Below, in pieces: positions 58,603 through 64,000 of a DNA stretch of 64,000 bases. Origin of the DNA: Actinomycetes bacterium (GTDB taxonomy: Bacteria; Actinomycetota; Actinomycetes; Mycobacteriales; Mycobacteriaceae); contig JAEYUQ010000029.1 in assembly GCA_023432405.1 (NCBI GenBank), positions 40,141 to 104,140 on the forward strand, written 5' to 3'. Below the pieces are notes generated by a model, which saw only the letters and a list, made by a program, of their open reading frames with translations, was not told the DNA's origin and searched no databases. Made by a program: the position numbers and the translations under genes. Each line of letters begins with the position of its first letter. The stretch's first letter is position 1.

Positions 58603-59010
58603 CTATTGTGGGTCTGCTCCTGGCATACTCAGGTTTGGAATTCTGCCTTCCGGAACCACCCGTCCCCCATTCCAGCGGAAGGTCACGTCAGAATAGTACG
58701 AAGAGGCTGCGCTTTCGGGTTCCCCTGATGCCTGCCATGCTTCCCAATCTTGCATCCGTACCGTCACAGAATCTGCGGTGGTACTCAGAATTTCCGTGTG
58801 CTGAGCTCGATCTGATCCAATACCCAGGTACTCCCCTGTGTGGAAAAGCATAAGCTGGGTGTCCTCTAAGCCATATCCTGGCTCTGCTTGGTCAATGAGA
58901 GCGTAGCTGAGGGCTGTGCAGTTGTTGTAGTGGGGTTATCAGTAGCTGTCCAGCCGTGCGCGTTGTAAGGAAGCGTATACATATTGTCGAGAATCTCGGA
59001 GGCATAGGTC
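58603..59010 (-). pseudogene. Broken LppP/LprE-type lipoprotein gene
   Basis: The last 82 residues (MLFHTGEYLGIGSDRA onward, ending GRIPNLSMPGADPQ) and the upstream frame NCTALSYALIDQAEPGYG match the C-terminal half of the actinobacterial LppP/LprE lipoprotein family. Further upstream the reading continues as TLPYNAHGWTATDNP but in another frame, so a frameshift lies near 58920-58935. The signal peptide and N-terminal part are absent, and the similarity begins at the pgm stop codon. It is therefore truncated and frameshifted. Confidence 0.65.
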
Positions 59011-59013
59011 CTA

Positions 59014-60702
59014 TCACACCCCAAGGACGGCTTTAAGCTGTGTAGTCATTCGTGCCAGTATGTTCTCTGCCTCCTGACTGGCTATTGCCTGAGGGTGAGC
59101 TGCGTTGTGCTGATGTGCGAGTTTCACCTGCAGATAGCACTTGAGTTTCGGCTCCGTCCCGGAAGGGCGAACAATGATTCGATTTTCTATGGCACCGTCT
59201 TCGGATCGGGCCCGTAGCAGGAGACCTGGGGTGGGCGGAAGCCCCTTGTAGCCCTTGCTAAGGTCACAGGTTTCCACCACGGGAGATCCGGCAATATCTT
59301 TGAGCGGTGAGTTCAAGAGTGTCTCTAGGGCTGTCTGAATATCCTGGGGGTTGTCGTATCTCAGTGTGAGAGGTGCTGTGCGATGCGCGCCGTAGGTGAT
59401 GTCGAACTCCTCCAAGCGATCCTGCACAGTCTGACCCGCTGCCTTAAGCTCTGCTACTAAACTTGCAGCCACCACGGCCGCAGAAATCCCGTCCTTGTCT
59501 GAACAGTGCTTCGGATTCACGCAGAACCCAATGGCCTCCTCATACCCAAAACACAACTCCGGTACGCGGCCAATCCACTTAAAGCCTGTCAGCGTGTTCT
59601 CATACTTCTGTCCGTAGTGCTGGGCTATCTCGCCGAGCAGACTTCCGGAAACAATGGAGTTGGCAAAGGTTCCTGCCGCACCCTTCCTGGCCAGATAGTC
59701 TCCCAAGAGAGCGCCAGTTTCATCGCCGGTGAGTTGCCGCCAGCCGTCCGGGCTAGGCTCACAGGGAATGGCAAGAGCCAGCCGGTCTGCATCAGGGTCC
59801 AAGGCGATAATCACATCTGAGTGGGATCGTGCAGCTACTCCCAGTGCTAAATCCAAGGCACCCGGCTCCTCGGGATTGGGAAAGGCCACCGTGGGAAAGT
59901 CAGGGTCTGGCAGGAACTGCTCTTCCACAGGAATTATGTGAGTGAAACCAGCATGCCGCAGTGTTTCGGCAGCAAGTTCCCCGCCCACCCCGTGCATAGC
60001 CGTCAGGGTGATAGTGACATCTCTGGCAGAATCAAGCGGTTCAGTGGAAATCACGCTACTTGCTGATGCAATGTATGCGGGACGAGTATCCACCTGCTCG
60101 CAGTGATCTGTGGTTCGGGGAATCTCGTCGGCCGAGGGAGCTGCTGCAATGGCTGTGGCAATAGCGGCGTCGTCAGGGGAAATGATTTGAACCCCAGCGG
60201 CGTCGCCAGTGGCAATCCGCCCGCCCAGATACACCTTGTATCCGTTATCCTGCGGGGGGTTATGGGAGGCGGTAATCATGATCCCGGCGTCTGCGTCCAG
60301 CTCTTTGACGGAGAAGGAGGTCAGGGGAGTGGGCTGGCGCGGCGGGAGCATGAGGGCTACCCCGCCTGCGCCGGAGATAGCTTCGGCGGCCGCGCGGTAG
60401 AGTTCCTCGGAACGGTGGCGGCCGTCACAGCCAATAACCACCCGCGGTGTGTCCACCTGCTGATTCAGCCAGGCCATCAGCCCGCTGGTGGCGCGCAGCA
60501 CGGTGGCAGTGTTGAGATAGGATTCCCCCGCCCCAAGAGTGGCACGAAGCCCGGCCGTGCCAAAGTGCAGTGAGCCGGAGAATCGCTTCTCTAACTCGTC
60601 GACGTCCCCCTTCTCCAGCAGGGCGTGGATCTCTGCGGCGTCCGAGGGATTGGGATCATGCTCAGCCCATGCGCGGGCGGTATCAAATAGTGCGTTGCTC
60701 AT
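59014..60702 (-). CDS. Phosphoglucomutase / phosphomannomutase
   Basis: 562 residues from ATG 60702 (MSNALFDTARAWAEHDP). The active-site Ser is in GIMITASHNPPQDNGYKVY, the metal site is DPDADRLALA, the sugar loop GYEEAIGF and the phosphate loop RPSGTEPKLKCY. It interconverts hexose 1- and 6-phosphates for wall and glycogen synthesis. The open frame reaches 60843, but that 5' extension is low-complexity and encoded by tandem repeats. Its 3' end abuts the broken lipoprotein gene. Confidence 0.94.
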   Translation of the reverse strand: MSNALFDTARAWAEHDPNPSDAAEIHALLEKGDVDELEKRFSGSLHFGTAGLRATLGAGESYLNTATVLRATSGLMAWLNQQVDTPRVVIGCDGRHRSEELYRAAAEAISGAGGVALMLPPRQPTPLTSFSVKELDADAGIMITASHNPPQDNGYKVYLGGRIATGDAAGVQIISPDDAAIATAIAAAPSADEIPRTTDHCEQVDTRPAYIASASSVISTEPLDSARDVTITLTAMHGVGGELAAETLRHAGFTHIIPVEEQFLPDPDFPTVAFPNPEEPGALDLALGVAARSHSDVIIALDPDADRLALAIPCEPSPDGWRQLTGDETGALLGDYLARKGAAGTFANSIVSGSLLGEIAQHYGQKYENTLTGFKWIGRVPELCFGYEEAIGFCVNPKHCSDKDGISAAVVAASLVAELKAAGQTVQDRLEEFDITYGAHRTAPLTLRYDNPQDIQTALETLLNSPLKDIAGSPVVETCDLSKGYKGLPPTPGLLLRARSEDGAIENRIIVRPSGTEPKLKCYLQVKLAHQHNAAHPQAIASQEAENILARMTTQLKAVLGV

Positions 60703-60704
60703 GT

Positions 60705-60781
60705 CGATTCTGCTTCGGTTGCGGTTGATTTTGCTTGCGGTTGGTAGGGGAACTTCGGTTAGTAAGGGTAGTTCGATTAGT
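60705..60781. repeat. Degenerate tandem repeats upstream of pgm
   Basis: Three to four units of about 19-21 bp related to AACTTCGGTTAGTAAGGG and CTGCTTCGGTTGCGGTTG, directly before the phosphomutase start. They encode the low-complexity extension of the longer open frame. Confidence 0.6.
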
Positions 60782-60982
60782 AAAGACAGGCCATTGCCTG
60801 ACGGAATCGAGCCTACCTGTGTGAGAGTCTTCAGCAGATCCAATTCGCGAGAGTGTCTCCTTTGACAAGTAACACCGTGCGGTTGAACTTACGACTAACC
60901 CGAGGGGGTGCCAGTTTGAGTTTATAGGAGGTTGCTGTCATTACCTATATATTCTTTTATTCCCCGAGTAAGGATTGCCATT

Positions 60983-61396
60983 ATGTATAAGACAGGTTCA
61001 ATTACGCTTGCTGTCATGCTATCTCTAACATGTCCGCTGGCGCCGGTAAATGCTCAGGAAGTTGTTAAGGTAAATTGTTTGGGAAAATTGGATCAGCCGC
61101 ATGAATCACACCATGTTCCGGGAACTGTAAATGCTCAGGCAAAAATACGGTGTGGGGTTGTAGTTCTTGAGATAAAAGGAACTGTCACTCTAATTAGAGA
61201 TGACGGTGTGAGATCGTCCTCGGGAATTAAAACTGTTAGGAATAAGAATAATTGGAAAGCTAATGCTTCTCTCCCATGTGATGGAAGAGTGCATGGCTAC
61301 AGGTCGCGTGTCGACGTGAGCTGGAAATCTCCTGCAGGCGCTAAACCCCCTGCTGGAAATACGTCTTTCGAGCAGGCGGCTAGATTTAAGTGCTAG
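60983..61396 (+). CDS. Small secreted protein, unknown family
   Basis: 137 residues from ATG 60983, with a signal peptide (TGSITLAVMLSLTCPLAPVNAQ, cut after NAQ near residue 25). The mature part is beta-rich with three Cys (VNCLGK, KIRCGVV, LPCDGR) and a fourth as the last residue, so two disulfides are possible. AAGGATT is eight bases before the start; the frame opens at 60932. It is clearly richer in A and T than its neighbours. It meets the gene on the other strand tail-to-tail with a four-base overlap. I do not recognise it. Confidence 0.7.
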   Translation: MYKTGSITLAVMLSLTCPLAPVNAQEVVKVNCLGKLDQPHESHHVPGTVNAQAKIRCGVVVLEIKGTVTLIRDDGVRSSSGIKTVRNKNNWKANASLPCDGRVHGYRSRVDVSWKSPAGAKPPAGNTSFEQAARFKC

Positions 61397-61761
61397 ACCT
61401 CGCGATAGATAGTCCAGGAAAAAACATCGTCAGTTTGTGGAGTATCGGGATATTTCCCGTGAAGTAGATAAAGCACCTCATGCGGATTATCATCTTTATC
61501 ATCTAGTAATACAGGCAGGCACGTTGCCGAGATACGCCCTTTAGAGTTATCTTTTTCCCATTTTATCGCTTCTAGGACATTCTGACATTTTGTAAGTTTA
61601 TATCCGGTTCTCAGCGTATAGCTAGAGTCAGGGTCTCGTTCTAATCCTACTTCTTCTGCTAAGTTCTTGATCTCCCAGAAAAACACATAATATACAGGTG
61701 ATTCTGTATTTGCATTTACCGGATCCTGAAAAATAGAATCAATCCCTTTGGTAATTTTCAT
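61393..61761 (-). CDS. Small cytoplasmic protein, unknown family
   Basis: 122 residues starting MKITKGIDSIFQDPVNANTE, no signal peptide or membrane helix, mixed charged and aromatic content (VYYVFFWEIKNLAEEVGLE, VFSWTIYREV). Low GC marks it, with the secreted protein it converges on, as probably acquired. Overlapping stop codons with that gene (61393-61396) suggest the two came in together. It may be a partner or immunity-like protein, but this is only a guess from context and size. Confidence 0.6.
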   Translation of the reverse strand: MKITKGIDSIFQDPVNANTESPVYYVFFWEIKNLAEEVGLERDPDSSYTLRTGYKLTKCQNVLEAIKWEKDNSKGRISATCLPVLLDDKDDNPHEVLYLLHGKYPDTPQTDDVFSWTIYREV

Positions 61762-62220
61762 AATCTAGATTCTTTCTGTTTGGTGGCTCTTCGCGGTTAG
61801 GGATGTAGTTGTTGTCAGGTCAGCATGATTCAGGGTTGGCGTGTTGATGCTGTGAGAGGGGTCGAGGCTTTTTCATGATGGGATGTGAACAATGCTCCCC
61901 AACGAGGAAGGCCTCGACATGCGTGATGTTACCTGCACACCAGTAACGGATCGATCGAAGCGTTCAAAGGCGAACATGAGCATCTCCGGGGAACTGCCCT
62001 CGCGTTTAGGATCTGGTCAAACACATCATCAAAAGCCTACTCGACTGCGGAGGATTCCGCTTCTTCTACTCCTTAATGATGAGGAGCCAGTAAAGTTAGT
62101 TCTGCCTTATCTTATTGGGTTAAAATGCTAGTCGTCAGATGGTTTTTGTTATAGCTACCTGCAGGTCGCCCACTTAGCCGGAACGAGTCTGCTCCAGCCA
62201 AGAAAGAAGGTGCGGTTCAC
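61762..62220. other. Non-coding region with a possible mobile-element remnant
   Basis: 459 bp. GTCGAGGC (near 61861) and GCCTCGAC (near 61911) are inverted, and the frame GSIEAFKGEHEHLRGTALAF (near 61950-62010) followed in another frame by LVKHIIKSLLDCGGFRFF looks like decayed coding sequence. Small open frames here (for example 61892-62131) have no recognisable product. I cannot name the element. Confidence 0.35.
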
Positions 62221-62454
62221 ATGTCAGAGTCAAGCACAATTGCTCAACAACCCTGGTTCAGTGTTGTCTGGAAAGTGCTCGCATTCGTTGTAGTCGTGTC
62301 TTTTTTCCTAACCCTGTTTTTTGTAGGGCTGATCCGGTACTACAACGCACAGGAGGTCAAAGCCCTCGTGGATGGAGCAGAAGCTAAAGGAAAGTCCTAT
62401 TCTCTGACCATCCATAATTCTTTAACCGGGAGTTACTCATTCAACATCGAATAG
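62221..62454 (+). CDS. Single-pass small membrane protein
   Basis: 77 residues: a short polar N-terminus, one long hydrophobic segment (VWKVLAFVVVVSFFLTLFFV, about 16-36), then a polar tail ending TGSYSFNIE. AAGAAGG lies about ten bases before ATG 62221. It follows the remnant region and converges on deoC. Function and family are unknown; coding status is supported by the RBS and helix only. Confidence 0.5.
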   Translation: MSESSTIAQQPWFSVVWKVLAFVVVVSFFLTLFFVGLIRYYNAQEVKALVDGAEAKGKSYSLTIHNSLTGSYSFNIE

Positions 62455-62500
62455 TGGGAGAGAGTTTAGGAGCTACATGAGGGAGCCTTTCTCTCCTCAT

Positions 62501-63157
62501 CTACTCCTCATACTCTGCCAGAATGCTTGCAGAGGCAGACAGTCCCAAGCGAGTGGCGCCAGCGTCAATCATGGCTATGGCCGCTTCGGCGGTGCGGATT
62601 CCGCCTGAGGCTTTCACACCAAGGCGGTCTCCCACGGTTTCTCGCATAAGCTGCACGGCGTGAACTGAGGCGCCACCGGCAGGGTGGAATCCCGTGGAGG
62701 TCTTCACAAAATCTGCGTGGGCGGCCTCGGCAGCCTTGCAGGCCGCCACAATCTCTTCATCGGTTAGCGCTGCGGATTCAATAATCACCTTCAACACGCC
62801 CTGAACAGCCGCACGCACCGCAGAGATTTCCTGCTCCAGCTCCTCCCACCTGTGGTCCTTGGCAAAAGCCAGGTTAATCACCATGTCCACCTCTTCGGCG
62901 CCATCCTTCACCGCCTGTGCTGCCTCGGCGGCCTTAATCTCAGCCTTGACAGCCCCAGAAGGGAACCCAACCACAGTGGCCACATGGACGTCGTCCAGTG
63001 TTTCAACAGGAAGCTGACTGGGGGAGATACATACCGCATAGGTGCCCAGGCGCTTGGCCTCCGCAACATGCTGAGCAATATCCTCCGGAGTGGCTTCAGG
63101 TTTCAGCAGCGTGTGGTCAATGTACTGGGCCAGTTCTGCCTGTGTGAGATGTGCCAT
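62501..63157 (-). CDS. deoC: Deoxyribose-phosphate aldolase
   Basis: 218 residues starting MAHLTQAELAQYIDHTLLKP. The Schiff-base Lys is in VKTSTGFHPAGG (near 152) and the second Lys in GVKASGGIRT. It cleaves deoxyribose 5-phosphate to acetaldehyde and glyceraldehyde 3-phosphate in nucleoside breakdown. The frame is open to 63643, but AGGAG precedes ATG 63157 and the extension is antisense to the hydrolase gene. The two genes diverge. Confidence 0.95.
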   Translation of the reverse strand: MAHLTQAELAQYIDHTLLKPEATPEDIAQHVAEAKRLGTYAVCISPSQLPVETLDDVHVATVVGFPSGAVKAEIKAAEAAQAVKDGAEEVDMVINLAFAKDHRWEELEQEISAVRAAVQGVLKVIIESAALTDEEIVAACKAAEAAHADFVKTSTGFHPAGGASVHAVQLMRETVGDRLGVKASGGIRTAEAAIAMIDAGATRLGLSASASILAEYEE

Positions 63158-63267
63158 GGAAACTCCTGTCTCAAGAAACGTGTCTGCGGCCAGACTTTCA
63201 CTCTTTCCCACTGTACAAAAACCGCGCGCCGCAGCGCTTTCCGTTCCCGCTGCCGCACACAGATCAG

Positions 63268-63273
63268 TACACT
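63268..63273 (+). promoter_or_regulatory. -10 element for a leaderless hydrolase transcript
   Basis: TACACT lies seven bases before an in-frame GTG at 63281, and there is no ribosome-binding site for either that GTG or ATG 63290. Confidence 0.35.
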
Positions 63274-63289
63274 CACCGTCGTGTATACA

Positions 63290-64000
63290 ATGCGCGAACA
63301 CCTTCTTACGCGGCCGTGGGTGAACGGCGAGACCATTGAGATCTTCGCCCGCGAATGCTTTACCAACCCCGCAGCGCCCGGCCTCATCTACTTCCAGGGC
63401 GGCCCCGGCTTCCCCTCCCCGCGCCCGGTGGACAACTCCGGCTGGCTTGCCGCAGCCACCAAAAAGTACCGCGTCTTTCTCCTCGACCAGCGCGGAACAG
63501 GCCGTTCCACCAGGATTGATGCCACGACTCCGCAGTTCATCGACACCGCCCATCTCAGCACCCTGCGCGCGGACCAGATCGTAGAAGACGCCGAAGCACT
63601 CCGTGAGCACCTGGGTCTCGAGCGCTGGGCAGCGTATGGGCAAAGTTTCGGGGGATTTTGTATCACGACGTATCTTTCCCGCTACCCGGAGCGCATCTCC
63701 CGTGCCCTCTTCACGGGAGGCCTTCCCGGTATTGACCAGTCAGCAGAAGACGTCTACAGAGACACCTTTGCCGCTCTTGCTCGCCGCGAGCGCACCTTCT
63801 TCCGGGAATTCCCCTGGGTCAAGCAGCGCATTCGGGACATCTGCACGCACCTGGACAACCACGATGAACGCCTTCCGACAGGGGAGCGGTTAAGCTCTCG
63901 GCGTTTTCGTACCATCGGTATTGAGCTTGGACGAACTTACGGCCTCCAAAACCTCGCCTATCTTCTTGAAGCCCCCTTCACCAGTTGCCGGGGTGAGCAC
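63290..64000 (+). CDS. Alpha/beta hydrolase, proline iminopeptidase-like (partial)
   Basis: The first 237 residues of a protein that runs off the window. It starts MREHLLTRPWVNGETIEIFA, with the oxyanion-hole motif IYFQGGPGFPSPRP, the strand LLDQRGTGRSTRI and the nucleophile elbow YGQSFGGFC (Ser). These are marks of the S33 prolyl iminopeptidase group, which cuts N-terminal Pro from peptides. An in-frame GTG at 63281 is an alternative leaderless start. It diverges from deoC. The family is secure; peptidase specificity is inferred. Confidence 0.88.
   Translation, partial: MREHLLTRPWVNGETIEIFARECFTNPAAPGLIYFQGGPGFPSPRPVDNSGWLAAATKKYRVFLLDQRGTGRSTRIDATTPQFIDTAHLSTLRADQIVEDAEALREHLGLERWAAYGQSFGGFCITTYLSRYPERISRALFTGGLPGIDQSAEDVYRDTFAALARRERTFFREFPWVKQRIRDICTHLDNHDERLPTGERLSSRRFRTIGIELGRTYGLQNLAYLLEAPFTSCRGEH

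Noticed and set aside
60703..60843. 47-residue extension of the phosphomutase
   Set aside because: The extension is low-complexity sequence made by tandem repeats, and family homology begins at ATG 60702.
63158..63643. N-terminal extension of deoC by about 160 residues
   Set aside because: It lies antisense to the hydrolase gene, while ATG 63157 has a good ribosome site and matches the family start.

Overview
The window looks like a chromosomal segment of a Corynebacterium or a close mycolate-containing actinobacterium. This rests on moderate GC content, a dense core-gene layout, frequent GTG starts, likely leaderless promoters, a mycothiol-type DsbA reductase, a PepN/RpiB/tig/clpP1-clpP2/clpX/mdh/valS/folC/ndk/rne/rplU-rpmA/obgE/proB-proA/nadD/rsfS/comEA-comEC/holA/rpsT/lepA order that follows the corynebacterial backbone, and a perfect ClgR-type operator in front of clpP1. 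Species cannot be named from the sequence alone.

Layout. 1-3250 is a scarred region: the end of an unidentified Ala/Gly-rich protein, a GntR/UTRA regulator, remnants of a Phd/RelE-type toxin-antitoxin pair and of a DUF4143-type ATPase, and a zinc alcohol dehydrogenase. 3247-12000 holds pepN, a DsbA-family reductase, a small membrane protein, a 761-residue membrane protein of unknown role, rpiB, an aldo/keto reductase and a Gly-rich membrane-anchored protein. 12200-19000 holds tRNA-Gly, tRNA-Pro, trigger factor, clpP1P2, a secreted GH5 endoglycoceramidase-like enzyme and clpX: a protein-quality-control block with one lineage-specific insertion. 19000-31300 holds a TetR regulator, mdh, an Hsp70-like protein, valS-folC-DUF4233-ndk, a YbjQ protein, malic enzyme and a PfkB sugar kinase. 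31500-40900 holds rne, rplU-rpmA, a secreted CAP protein, obgE-proB and proA. 40900-49500 holds tenA-thiD, an Ltp-domain surface protein, luxS, nadD-rsfS-degV, comEA-comEC and holA. 49500-58500 holds sdaA, a 3-hydroxyacyl-CoA dehydrogenase, a YeeE-TusA fusion for thiosulfate, rpsT, a PemK/MazF-like protein, lepA and a CapA lipoprotein. 58600-64000 holds a broken LppP/LprE lipoprotein, pgm, an AT-rich block of orphan genes and a possible mobile-element remnant, deoC, and the start of a proline iminopeptidase-like hydrolase.

The most unusual signal is not a gene. At about ten places in the window, short tandem duplications (17-38 bp units, 2-4 copies) sit at gene ends, and in several cases the unit includes the stop codon of the adjoining gene. 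Other items worth checking are a helically phased run of five GTAC boxes before tRNA-Pro, a structured leader on thiD-tenA with no visible TPP riboswitch, large inverted repeats around the 3-hydroxyacyl-CoA dehydrogenase, a diverged duplication of a gntR/pepN junction, and the orphan genes at 61-62.5 kb. I found no CRISPR array, no prophage and no complete insertion sequence.
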